Origin: Raoultibacter massiliensis
Lineage (GTDB): Bacteria > Actinomycetota > Coriobacteriia > Coriobacteriales > Eggerthellaceae
Assembly: GCF_900199545.1 (NCBI RefSeq)
Contig: NZ_LT962671.1
Span: 7,123-45,570, forward strand
Length of the DNA stretch: 38,448 nt
Reading direction: 5' to 3'
A program made the position numbers and the translations under genes. Under the pieces are notes generated by a model that saw only the letters and a list, made by a program, of their open reading frames with translations, ran no database searches and was not told where the DNA came from. Position 1 is the stretch's first letter; every line of letters starts with the position of its first letter. This document shows, in pieces, positions 25,016-32,465 of the stretch.

Positions 25016-25174
25016 CGTGACGGGCGCCGAAAGCAGTATGGGGGCGATTGAGGCAACGCCGTGCTTGGGCGGGCCTTTCCGCTCAGAGCTTTGCCAACGG
25101 AAAGGAAGATGCCTACACTGGCGCGTAAAGAAGCCTAGCCGACGTTCGCCGCAGGCTTGGCAGTGTGCTTGTGG

Positions 25175-25180
25175 CATAAT
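25175..25180 (+). promoter_or_regulatory. Possible extended -10 for the ABC exporter gene
   Basis: CATAAT preceded by TGG (an extended -10, TGn) lies 33 bp before ATG 25214. No -35 match is evident. Confidence 0.35.
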
Positions 25181-25213
25181 CATGCTGAACGAAGAAAGTG
25201 GAAGGAACTCAGC

Positions 25214-27010
25214 ATGTCACGGAAAAGCGCACCGTCTACGACGCGCCGCACGCTTCATTATTTCTGGTTGGTCACTCGCAGGCATTGGGGGCTGTTCGCC
25301 GCGCTCATGGCGTCGACGTTTCTGTTCGTGGCGTTGCTTTCCTACGGCAATCCCTACGTGATGAGCCTGGTGGTTGATCGCGTGAGTGCGGGCCCGGTTG
25401 GGGCCGACGAGGTGTTCTCGGTGTTCGGCCCTTACATTGCCGCGCTCATCGGCATCAACGTAGCCGGCCAGGCGGCGAGCAAGCTGCAGGATTACACCAT
25501 GTACCGGCTCGAGATCGCAGCCTCCTACGATTTGGCAACCATGTCGTTCGATGCGCTGTGCAACCAATCCATGTCGTTTCATTCCAACCGCTTCGGCGGT
25601 ACGCTCGTAAGCCAGACCACCAAATTCATGAGCTCCTACCAGATGCTCTTGGAGACCGTGACGTTTCCTTTTCTGCCGGTCATCTGCTCGGTTGTGTTCA
25701 CATGCGCCATCCTCGCGCCGCGGGTTCCGGTATACGTGGCCATTCTCATGGTGCTGCTCGCGATCTACGCGGGCGTGTCCTACTACATGTACAAGCGCAT
25801 CCTGCGCCTGAACGAACAGGCCGCGAGCGCCCAGAACCAGCTCTCGGGCGAGCTTTCCGATTCGGTGGCCAACATCCTCGCGGTGAAGACCTACGGACGG
25901 GAAGACTACGAGAAGGGGCTTTTCGACGAGGCGAACCGCGAAGTGGTGGCGCGCGACTCCAAGCGCATGTGGGCTTCGCTTACGCGCGGCATCGTGACGG
26001 CGGCCATCACCATCGCCATCATGAGCGTGGTGGCGGTGTTCATCGCGGGCGGCAACGCCTGGTACGGCATCACGCCGGGTACGCTTGTGGTGATGTTCAC
26101 CTACACCTACACGGTGACGAACCAGTTCAACTTCATCAACAACGGCCTGCAGCGCTTCAACCGCGCCTTCGGCGATGCGAGCGGCATGACCGTGATCCTT
26201 GACGAGCCGCGGCTTGTGGATGACAAGCCGGGGGCGCCGGAACTCGTGGTGAGCGAAGGGGCCATCGACTTCGAGGGCATCGATTTCTGGTACACCGACG
26301 GAGATGCGCGCACGCAGGTCTTCGACAAGTTCGAGCTGCACATTCCTGCCGGCCAGCGCGTGGGGCTCGTCGGGATGAGCGGAGCGGGGAAGACCACGCT
26401 CACGAAGCTTTTGCTGCGCCTTTCCGACATCCAGGAGGGCCGCATTCTCGTGGACGGTCAGAACGTTGCCGACACCACGCAGCAGTCGTTGCGCCGCCAG
26501 ATCGCCTACGTGCCGCAGGAGGCGCTTCTGTTTCACCGCTCCATCGCCGAGAACATCGCCTACGGGCGGCCCGAGTCCACTATGGACGAGATTCGCGAGG
26601 CGGCGCGTCAGGCCAACGCGCTCGAGTTCATCGAGCGGCTTCCGCAGGGATTTGAGACCGTCACGGGCGAGCGCGGCGTGAAGCTTTCGGGCGGTCAGCG
26701 CCAGCGCATCGCGATCGCTCGGGCGCTTCTGGCGGACTGTCCTGTGCTGGTGCTCGACGAGGCCACAAGCGCGCTCGATTCGGAAAGCGAGCAGCTCGTG
26801 CAAGATGCGCTCGCGACCCTCATGCGCGGGCGCACTTCGATCGTCGTGGCGCATCGTCTCTCGACCGTGGCGAGCCTTGACCGGATCGTCGTGCTTGAAG
26901 GGGGCAAGGTGGTCGAAGACGGCCCTCACGCCGAGCTGATCGCGGCCGAAGGCGAGTACGCCCATCTGTGGGGCAGGCAGACCGGCGCGTATTTGGAGGA
27001 AGAGGGCTAA
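25214..27010 (+). CDS. ABC exporter half-transporter (fused permease and ATPase)
   Basis: The 598-residue protein joins an N-terminal exporter-type membrane domain (residues about 20-310, six membrane segments, e.g. GLFAALMASTFLFVALLSY) to a C-terminal ATPase. The ATPase shows Walker A GMSGAGKTT (about 393), Q-loop YVPQEALLFH, signature LSGGQRQR, Walker B VLVLDEATSALDSE and the switch motif AHRLST. Such proteins work as homo- or heterodimers exporting lipids, drugs or peptides. With no second half-transporter beside it, a homodimer is likely. GGAAGGAA precedes ATG 25214. The substrate cannot be told. Confidence 0.93.
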   Translation: MSRKSAPSTTRRTLHYFWLVTRRHWGLFAALMASTFLFVALLSYGNPYVMSLVVDRVSAGPVGADEVFSVFGPYIAALIGINVAGQAASKLQDYTMYRLEIAASYDLATMSFDALCNQSMSFHSNRFGGTLVSQTTKFMSSYQMLLETVTFPFLPVICSVVFTCAILAPRVPVYVAILMVLLAIYAGVSYYMYKRILRLNEQAASAQNQLSGELSDSVANILAVKTYGREDYEKGLFDEANREVVARDSKRMWASLTRGIVTAAITIAIMSVVAVFIAGGNAWYGITPGTLVVMFTYTYTVTNQFNFINNGLQRFNRAFGDASGMTVILDEPRLVDDKPGAPELVVSEGAIDFEGIDFWYTDGDARTQVFDKFELHIPAGQRVGLVGMSGAGKTTLTKLLLRLSDIQEGRILVDGQNVADTTQQSLRRQIAYVPQEALLFHRSIAENIAYGRPESTMDEIREAARQANALEFIERLPQGFETVTGERGVKLSGGQRQRIAIARALLADCPVLVLDEATSALDSESEQLVQDALATLMRGRTSIVVAHRLSTVASLDRIVVLEGGKVVEDGPHAELIAAEGEYAHLWGRQTGAYLEEEG

Positions 27011-27015
27011 ACTCT

Positions 27016-27062
27016 GCATTTCCGCCATGCCGGCGTCTGGGGCAGACGGATAAGGCGGATGC
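27016..27062 (+). terminator. Large interrupted hairpin after the ABC exporter
   Basis: GCAT..CCGCC (27016-27026) pairs with GGCGG-ATGC (27054-27062), enclosing an inner GTCT/AGAC stem with loop GGGGC. It starts 6 bp after the stop codon. Only CCCTTT follows, so it is a weak terminator candidate. Confidence 0.4.
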
Positions 27063-27084
27063 CCTTTGCTGCCTTAGCGGAGCT

Positions 27085-27329
27085 GGCGAGTCGTCGGGGG
27101 ATGTCGCGATTGGCGGCGGCCTTGTGGGTATCGAGACATCGATGGCGAGCGGCTTGTTTCCGCCGATTACGTTGTGGCGGCTATCGGGTCAAGGCCGCGT
27201 GATGCTCGAGCCATCGAGGGATACTGCGAAAAAGCGGGTATTGATTGCGTTTCGATAGGTGACGCGAAGCGCGCCCGGCGAGCCATAGACGCAATACGGG
27301 AGGCGTACGACGTGGCGCGCTCTCTCTAA
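27085..27329 (+). pseudogene. Remnant of NADH:flavin oxidoreductase / 2-enoate reductase C-terminus
   Basis: Two fragments in different frames match the NAD-binding Rossmann part of this flavoenzyme family. From about 27100 one frame reads GDVAIGGGLVGIETSM, the dinucleotide-binding GxGxxG-type loop. From 27165 another frame reads DYVVAAIGSRPRDARAIEGY, then SIGDAKRARRAIDAIREAYD, ending at TAA 27327-27329, which is the usual C-terminal GDA...AIREGF pattern. The roughly 60-70 residues that should separate them are gone, and nothing of the FMN domain is left upstream. It is a decayed gene with an internal deletion. Confidence 0.7.
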
Positions 27330-27484
27330 TGGCGCGGCTTGCGGCATCATGCATGAGCAGAAGCGCTCTTGCGCAGATTCGCTTGTGATCGTGCCGGTGG
27401 AGTCTTTGGTGGAAATCCCCGGTTGGTGCCGAGGGCGGTCAGTGATACGATGTGCACGTCGGTATCGAGTGCAAGGGAGTTGCA

Positions 27485-27844
27485 ATGGAGAAAGAACTAC
27501 TCGAATTCGTAGCTGAGCGCGCTGAGGTCCTCTCTGTTTCTGGAGCCAGCAAGCAAGAGACCAAGGAAGCCGCGCTTGCGTGGAAGAGCGTCGCCGAAGG
27601 TGCAGACGACGAGGCGCTCGAGGCCGCCACCGCTGAGTTTATCGACTTTCTCGAGGGGCGACCGAACACCGTGGACGGGGTTATCGCTTTCGCGCAAGGT
27701 CCTGCCGTCGAGATGTTCGGCAAGGAAGCCGCCGATCAGATTCTCGCCCAACAGCTTGAGCGCAAGGAGCGGGGCGAGAAGTACTGCGACTGCGATGCAT
27801 GTACGGCCGCGGTGGAGCTTCTTTCCAAGTTCGGGCGGATCTAG
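27485..27844 (+). CDS. Small acidic protein with C-terminal YCDCDAC motif
   Basis: This 119-residue protein is not recognised. It is helical and strongly acidic in its first two thirds (ELLEFVAERAEVLSVSGASK, DDEALEAATAEFIDFLEG) and ends with EKYCDCDACTAAVELLSKFG, where three cysteines and two aspartates in seven residues could bind a metal or cluster. AAGGGAG before ATG 27485 favours it over the frame start at 27452. The sequence looks like a genuine codon-biased gene, not a shadow. It stands alone in an accessory stretch next to a decayed oxidoreductase; no functional link can be shown. Confidence 0.7.
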   Translation: MEKELLEFVAERAEVLSVSGASKQETKEAALAWKSVAEGADDEALEAATAEFIDFLEGRPNTVDGVIAFAQGPAVEMFGKEAADQILAQQLERKERGEKYCDCDACTAAVELLSKFGRI

Positions 27845-28164
27845 ACCGAGCTCTTGGGCGGGAGTCCGAGGGCAGCGTTTGCCGTTCTTCATTCGATACG
27901 GTTGAGCATTCGGTTGCTCCGTTCATCTTGCCTCCTGGATCGCCCAAGCGGGAATGGCTGCGACGTTCGTTGCGAGTATCGCGCTCTGGTAATGTTGCGC
28001 GGTATTTCACCATCGAAATCTTCTGGTGCAAAAATCGCCTCGTATAAGAAACCATTGGGCAGCGGGTATTCGCTGGACTCCATGATTCCGATTACGTATT
28101 CGTGCGTCGCTTCTTCAAGGCATCGAACATCTCTTTGGATAGCATGTCTTGTTACGACTCTAAT
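27845..28164. other. Gene-poor stretch with an open minus-strand remnant
   Basis: No gene with a convincing start or family match is present. On the minus strand a frame stays open from about 28164 to 27889 and reads protein-like in part (HEYVIGIMESSEYPLPNGFL, then YEAIFAPEDFDGEI). It has no start codon with a ribosome site except an internal ATG at 28083. It may be a remnant lying downstream of the antirepressor fragment. I cannot name its family. Confidence 0.4.
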
Positions 28165-28580
28165 TTATCGAGAATGGCTTCGTATGTTTAGGGTATGAAC
28201 GTCAACGTGGCCGTCAACAAGAGCTACTCGTCTCTTCGCCTTCTCGACCAACTCAGTCAGGATTTTAAGGGCGCCGTAGATCTGGCCGTTAAAGAAAATG
28301 GTCTGCGGGGCCCTTTTGGCATCATGGGCTTTCGGATATCCGAACACTTGCTCGAAGCGTTCGTCGGTACGATGCCGATACTCAATCTGGCTATCTTCCA
28401 TCACGTCTATTCGTTGCAGGAGTCTGGCACTGTTGGCATTAAAACGCCGCATGTCGACGAACGCGTCCATGATTGTAATGTTTGTCGGAACAACTGTGTC
28501 GCTGCTTTAAGAGGGCAATCTAATGGTACGCAATTGCGCTCAGCATTGTCTGGGAAAGCGGGAGGTAAGCTTATTGCCTA
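28165..28580 (-). pseudogene. Decayed ORF6N/RhuM-type phage antirepressor
   Basis: The longest open piece (28470 to 28165, minus) reads AFVDMRRFNANSARLLQRID, then QIEYRHRTDERFEQVFGY, QTIFFNGQIYGALKI and VALVDGHVDVHTLN. This is the C-terminal pattern of ORF6N-domain proteins carried by phages and mobile elements. Upstream, the frame continues as SDTVVPTNITIM to a stop, and shifted frames give LPPAF and QTMLSAI, matching the ORF6N sequence (LPYAFTEQG..MLSAVL) with frameshifts and a small deletion. Past HTLN the normal C-terminal domain is absent. The gene is therefore a remnant of an integrated element. Confidence 0.65.
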
Positions 28581-28750
28581 AATAGCTGATCGCGAGTGCC
28601 AGTGCGCAGAAAAACAGCAGTCATCATTCAGGCCAAGAATGCCTGCAAGGGGTAGGTTGATAGGGAACCTGGGCTTCGCCTTGCAGGTAATGGCGGCGAC
28701 GATCAAGCATCGCGATCGCTTTCGATAGGGTTCTTATTCTGGTCTCGCAG
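28581..28750. other. Gap between antirepressor remnant and ymcC-like operon
   Basis: No gene is supported. The only structure is an inverted repeat CCTGCAAGG (28642-28650) / CCTTGCAGG (28679-28687) enclosing a shorter AGGTT/AACCT stem. It has no T-run and no tRNA features. Confidence 0.4.
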
Positions 28751-28751
28751 C

Positions 28752-28780
28752 TTGTGCTTTCTTTTGAAAGGGTGTATTAT
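28752..28780 (+). promoter_or_regulatory. Promoter of the ymcC-tetR operon
   Basis: TTGTGC (28752-28757) and TATTAT (28775-28780) are separated by exactly 17 bp. Both match sigma-70-type boxes at four or more positions. The start point would fall inside the operator that follows. Confidence 0.7.
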
Positions 28781-28781
28781 T

Positions 28782-28807
28782 TTATTTAATACAACTGTAT
28801 TAAATAA
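28782..28807 (+). promoter_or_regulatory. TetR-type operator: 12-bp perfect inverted repeat
   Basis: TTATTTAATACA and TGTATTAAATAA are perfect inverted repeats separated by AC. The 26-bp site begins one base after the -10 box and covers the expected transcription start, the position of a repressor operator. The TetR gene is the second gene of this operon, so autorepression is the simple reading. Confidence 0.8.
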
Positions 28808-28820
28808 GGGAAGTGATGAA

Positions 28821-29360
28821 ATGCTGATTGGCTTGATTGTATTTTGCGAGGTCATGTTTTGGGTGTTTATCGTATCTGGACTCTTTGCGCGATATGTTTT
28901 GAAGAAGAAAAAGCTTGGCATGGTGCTGCTTGCTCTCTCGCCGGTGGTGGATGTGGTGTTGCTAGGGGCTACCGCAGTCGATTTGCATGGCGGGGGAGAA
29001 GCAGCTTTTGCCCATGCGCTTGCAGCAATTTACCTAGGAGTTTCGCTTGTTTTCGGTAAGAAGATGGTGGCGTGGGCCGACGCTTGGTTTTCCTATCGTT
29101 TTGCGGACGGCCCGCGTCCTCCCAAAAAGCCGAAAGCAGGAAAAGCGCATGCAGCACTAGAGCGATTAGGGTGGCTGCGCCACCTTGCGGCGTATACAAT
29201 CGGCTGTGTCATAATGGGAGTTCTCATGGTGATTTCCTCAAGCCAACAGGCCTCAGAGGTATTCTTTGGAACTATGGGCACCTGGGGAATTATCCTTCTT
29301 GTCGATTTTGCAATAAGTTTTAGCTATACCCTTTTCCCGCGAAAGGAAAAGCGGGCATAG
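28821..29360 (+). CDS. YmcC-like 2TM-pair integral membrane protein
   Basis: The 179-residue protein resembles Bacillus YmcC: MLIGLIVFCEVMFWVFIVSG, FARYVLKKKKLGMVLLALSP, a conserved ALAAIYLGVSLVFGKKMVAW, then a basic cytoplasmic loop (RPPKKPKAGKAH) and a second pair of membrane segments ending ISFSYTLFPRKEKRA. No biochemical role is established for the family. AAGGGAAG before ATG 28821 sets the start; the longer frame from 28752 would run through the promoter and operator. It is 9 bp from the TetR gene and under the 28782 operator, so it is probably the repressor's target and responds to the same ligand. Confidence 0.85.
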   Translation: MLIGLIVFCEVMFWVFIVSGLFARYVLKKKKLGMVLLALSPVVDVVLLGATAVDLHGGGEAAFAHALAAIYLGVSLVFGKKMVAWADAWFSYRFADGPRPPKKPKAGKAHAALERLGWLRHLAAYTIGCVIMGVLMVISSSQQASEVFFGTMGTWGIILLVDFAISFSYTLFPRKEKRA

Positions 29361-29369
29361 GAGCCAGAC

Positions 29370-29966
29370 ATGCCAAAGATTGTAGATGAAACCGCCAGAC
29401 AACAAGCAATAGGCCAGGCCGTTTGGCGTATTGCCGAGACCGAGGGTCTGCACCAGGCAACGGTGAGGCGTGTGGCCGAGGAAGCCGGGCTTTCGGTGGG
29501 GTCGCTCAGAAGGTCTTTCCCGACCCAGGCAAGCCTGTACGAATACGCTATGGCGTTGATAATCGAGCGACTTGAGGGTCGGCTTGGCGATGGGAAGGGG
29601 ATTGCGCAGGTAGCTCCCTTGGAGCAAGTTGTTATCTTGCTGAAGAACTTCCTTCCTTTAGGGGATGAACAGGCCACCGAGATGCGTGTATGGCTGTCTT
29701 TCAGCGCGGAAGCGCAGCATAGCGTGGCGCTACGATCCCTCAACGATTCCATGTTTGATCGTACGCGCGGATATATGGTCTCAGTGTTGCAGTATCTTGT
29801 AGAGCAAGAAGTTCTTGCCGAGGACATCGACCTTAACAAGGAGGCAGGCGCATTGCATGCCTTTCTCGACGGGCTAACGCTTCACTGTCTTTTGAGGCCC
29901 GAGGTGGTTACGGAGGAAAAAGTCGATGAGGCGCTGAGAAGTTACTTTGATCGGATGATCGCTTGA
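29370..29966 (+). CDS. TetR-family transcriptional repressor
   Basis: The 198-residue protein has an N-terminal TetR helix-turn-helix (RIAETEGLHQATVRRVAEEA, then GLSVGSLRRSFPTQASLYEY) and an all-helical ligand domain (about 60-195), with the LHAFLDGLTLHCLL segment common in this class. TAGGAG precedes ATG 29370. A YmcC-like gene paired with a TetR gene also occurs in Bacillus, where the regulator is PksA; that parallel is from memory. It most likely represses its own operon at 28782-28807, and the inducer is unknown. Confidence 0.9.
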   Translation: MPKIVDETARQQAIGQAVWRIAETEGLHQATVRRVAEEAGLSVGSLRRSFPTQASLYEYAMALIIERLEGRLGDGKGIAQVAPLEQVVILLKNFLPLGDEQATEMRVWLSFSAEAQHSVALRSLNDSMFDRTRGYMVSVLQYLVEQEVLAEDIDLNKEAGALHAFLDGLTLHCLLRPEVVTEEKVDEALRSYFDRMIA

Positions 29967-30065
29967 TTGCGAAGAGGGCCTTTAGGGGTTATCGCGCAAG
30001 AAGACCGGGGTGTTCAAATTTGTTCGTCCGGTTCAAGTGGCGATAGAATTCGAGCTAGCGCGATA

Positions 30066-30104
30066 AAAAAGACGGATTGCCAAAACAAGCAATCCGTCTT
30101 TTTG
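30066..30104. terminator. Bidirectional intrinsic terminator after tetR
   Basis: AAAAAGACGGATTGC and GCAATCCGTCTTTTT form a perfect 15-bp inverted repeat around CAAAACAA, with the A and T runs giving U-tracts in both directions. It is about 100 bp after the TetR stop. Confidence 0.92.
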
Positions 30105-30553
30105 TTCGTTCAGTTGCAGCAAGAGCAAAACCTCAGCTTCTTGCTTTACTCCCACTCGATAAAACAATAGTGTTCCATTTTTACGATTTCGTCCTTGTTT
30201 TATCCGCAGTTTCTTCTCGTTGTCAGCTGTATTCGGTTGGCCTCTCTCAGAGAAAACTCATCCCAAACTCAGCTCTTTTCACTTTACCATTTCGTGAGTT
30301 TTACGCCTGAGTTTAGACGAAGGATGGATTTGCTGCGTGACCTGTGAAAACCCGCTATCCCCGTTCGATTGAATCCTTTTCTTTCGAATGAAACCCCCAT
30401 CGAGAACGCGACTACGACAAGGGTTCTTGATACCCTTCATTTCGAGTCGGCTTGCCAAGCATCATTCTGATCGAAACTCAAAGGGGGCAAGTTCGCTCTT
30501 CAGAAGGATTTCGCTGTCATTCCAGAACAAACTCACGACATCTCCGAAGATAG
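30105..30553. other. AT-richer gap before araC; no gene supported
   Basis: This 449-bp stretch is visibly lower in GC than its surroundings. On the minus strand a short frame from about 30440 (MKGIKNPCRSRVLDGGFIRK) has no ribosome site. A small hairpin AAGGGT/ACCCTT is at 30419-30437. It may be degraded insert DNA or a dispersed repeat; a copy search would tell. Confidence 0.4.
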
Positions 30554-31591
30554 CTAAGAATGAGATTCCACCTCGCTAACGTAGGAGCGCCTGCTTGCGA
30601 GGACATCCAGCAATTTCGATTCCGGGTCGTCATCGAAGGTGACCTTCGCGATCGATCTCCACTTGCGTGGGGGCATGCCGACCGATTTCGCGAAGAGGGC
30701 GGAGAAGCTTGTTGCTCGTGCATACCCGCAACGATGCGCTACCTCGTCTATGCTCATATCATGGTCGGTGAGCAGTCTTTTCGCCAGCTCGATTCTTTCC
30801 GAGGAGACGAACTCGGTCACCGTCAATCCCGTCACCTGCTTGAATGTCTTCTTGAACTTGGTTGACCCCATGTTCGCGGCCTCGAGCAGATCCTTCTGCC
30901 TGATTGCACCGCCTAGGTTGTTCTCGATGTACGATATGGCTCTCGCGATCGAAAGGCGGTCCTGCTCGGCCACTCCCTCGCACAGGCTCTCTCTCATCTT
31001 AAGCAGCCTCGCCATCACCAGGTTCGCGATTCCGGAATACAGGAGGCCCGCTTCCGGTCCCGGGATCTCCCTTGGAGTTATCTTGCCGAGCATCTCTGCT
31101 ATTTCCGGATCCCAGGAAGCCTGGTTCCTAAGGCCCTTCAGACTGGTCGCCAGCGGTTTCAGCGCCTTGTCGATTCTTTCTCCGAAGACGCTTCGGCAGT
31201 ATTCGTCGTAATACTCGATCTCTGTGTAGGAGAATCTCGCTCCTTTTGGCAGAAGGACCGAACTCGTCTTGGGCGTCGTCTCCAAGAAGGCGGAGACGCT
31301 CGCTTGCGGCAAAAGGCCATGCCTTTCGCGGCGGACGGCAAAGTACCCGCCAGAATCGAAACAGAAGGGCAGGGGTTCTTTCAAAGTGAAATCGCAGCAG
31401 ACGACGGAGAAGAACCGCCGCGCCTCCCACGCCCAGTACCACCCCTCGCATCTGCGCCCGTCGCCTTCGAAGAGGGACCCCTCTCCGTTCCATCCATCTG
31501 CCAAGACGAGGCCGATTGGCTCAAGCGAGGCCGCAAAGGTCTCCGCCGCGGCTTGGGCGGCGTGGGAGAACATCGTTTCCTTGTCGTCCAT
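30554..31591 (-). CDS. AraC-family transcriptional regulator
   Basis: The 345-residue protein carries a C-terminal AraC/XylS double helix-turn-helix (about residues 220-320): ISYIENNLGGAIRQKDLLEA, MGSTKFKKTFKQVTGLTVTEF, then MSIDEVAHRCGYARATSFSALF. The N-terminal 200 residues match no domain I know, but resemble regulators found beside siderophore-type ABC genes, such as the YbtA/PchR group, in overall layout. It is divergent from the ECF transporter operon and probably controls it. AAAAGGATCGG precedes the ATG. Its own promoter at 31669-31697 contains dyads that could bind it or the DtxR-type repressor encoded at the window end. Confidence 0.9.
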   Translation of the reverse strand: MDDKETMFSHAAQAAAETFAASLEPIGLVLADGWNGEGSLFEGDGRRCEGWYWAWEARRFFSVVCCDFTLKEPLPFCFDSGGYFAVRRERHGLLPQASVSAFLETTPKTSSVLLPKGARFSYTEIEYYDEYCRSVFGERIDKALKPLATSLKGLRNQASWDPEIAEMLGKITPREIPGPEAGLLYSGIANLVMARLLKMRESLCEGVAEQDRLSIARAISYIENNLGGAIRQKDLLEAANMGSTKFKKTFKQVTGLTVTEFVSSERIELAKRLLTDHDMSIDEVAHRCGYARATSFSALFAKSVGMPPRKWRSIAKVTFDDDPESKLLDVLASRRSYVSEVESHS

Positions 31592-31649
31592 CTTCCGATC
31601 CTTTTATTCGCGTTCGGACGCAATTCTTGCGCGCTCGGACTTTTCCCTC

Positions 31650-31662
31650 CAGGTGCAACCTG
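31650..31662. promoter_or_regulatory. Operator-like dyad CAGGT-gca-ACCTG
   Basis: A perfect 5-bp inverted repeat with a 3-bp centre lies at the predicted araC transcription start, between araC and ecfT. The AGGT...ACCT arms loosely recall DtxR/IdeR half-sites. Which regulator binds is not known. Confidence 0.4.
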
Positions 31663-31668
31663 ATTCAG

Positions 31669-31697
31669 ATTAACCAAGGCTAACATTTCTTTGTCAA
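31669..31697 (-). promoter_or_regulatory. araC promoter with overlapping dyad
   Basis: On the minus strand a perfect -35, TTGACA (31697-31692), and GTTAAT (31674-31669) are 17 bp apart. The imperfect palindrome TTAaCCaaGGcTAA (31670-31683) overlaps the -10 and spacer. The start point falls next to a second dyad at 31650. Confidence 0.6.
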
Positions 31698-31727
31698 TTA
31701 TAGCGATAAAAGAAAGGCTCTCTGGTT

Positions 31728-32465
31728 TTGCGAAGAAGAACACGGAAAACACTCGCGGAGGACATCGATGTCAGAACGAAGGTGGCCATGCTCGTCGTGC
31801 TCATAGCGACCGGGGCTATCGTGAAGGATTACGTTCTGGGCTCGGTTCTCTTTGCCGTCGTCGTCCTCCTCTCCTTCGCAATCGGGCGCGGAAGGATGGC
31901 GGCGTCTTTCTCTTTCGCCTACCTCTTTCTCATGGGCATCTTCTGGGTCACGACGATGCTTCCGCCGAACGCCGCCGGAGCCCTCGGCTCGTTCGCCCTG
32001 GCCTGCCGCACCTGCATGCCCATCTGCTTGTTCGCGGCGGTCTTCGCGACCACTACCAAGATTGGCGACCTCACGGCCGCCCTCTACGGGATGAGGCTGC
32101 CGAAGGCGGTTGTCGTTCCGCTGGTGATAGCGGTGCGGTTCTTTCCGACGCTCAAGGAGGAGTCTTCTGCCGTAGCGGACGCGATGAGGGTGAGGGGGCT
32201 CGCCCTTTCGCTTAAGAATCTCGTTTCGAAGCCGGCGCTGATGTTCGAATCCGCGGTCGTGCCCGTGATGCTGCGCTGCGCCAAGATCGCAGACGAGCTC
32301 GCTGCTGCGGCGGTTGCGCGCGGCATCGACCGGCCTGGAAGGAAGACCTCCTACAACGCGCCCCGGTTCGGATGGGTCGATTTCCTGCCTCTCTCGATCC
32401 TTGCCGCCTGCTGCTTGCTTCTTGTGGTTGCTAAGGCCAACCAGGGGATCGGAGGGCTGCTGTGA
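31728..32465 (+). CDS. ECF transporter T component (EcfT, CbiQ family)
   Basis: EcfT is the membrane scaffold joining the ATPases to the substrate-binding S component. The 245-residue protein has the N-terminal DxRTK motif (DVRTK, 14-18), about five membrane segments, and two Arg coupling motifs in cytoplasmic helices, VRG (155-157) and ARG (197-199), which contact the ATPases in known ECF transporters. The start is uncertain: TTG 31728 has AAAGG about 12 bases upstream and keeps DVRTK, while ATG 31788 would lose it. The stop overlaps the next gene's GTG as GTGA. Confidence 0.88.
   Translation: MRRRTRKTLAEDIDVRTKVAMLVVLIATGAIVKDYVLGSVLFAVVVLLSFAIGRGRMAASFSFAYLFLMGIFWVTTMLPPNAAGALGSFALACRTCMPICLFAAVFATTTKIGDLTAALYGMRLPKAVVVPLVIAVRFFPTLKEESSAVADAMRVRGLALSLKNLVSKPALMFESAVVPVMLRCAKIADELAAAAVARGIDRPGRKTSYNAPRFGWVDFLPLSILAACCLLLVVAKANQGIGGLL

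Noticed and set aside
25217..27028. 603-codon minus-strand frame opposite the ABC exporter
   Set aside because: It mirrors a gene with all ABC motifs on the plus strand and is composed mainly of Arg, His, Ala and Val.
28195..28581. 128-codon plus-strand frame
   Set aside because: It lies opposite the ORF6N remnant, whose minus-strand translation matches a known protein pattern while the plus-strand one does not.
28642..28687. Inverted repeat with nested stem, considered as a tRNA or small RNA
   Set aside because: There is no T-loop, anticodon arm or CCA-type end, and no promoter or terminator around it.
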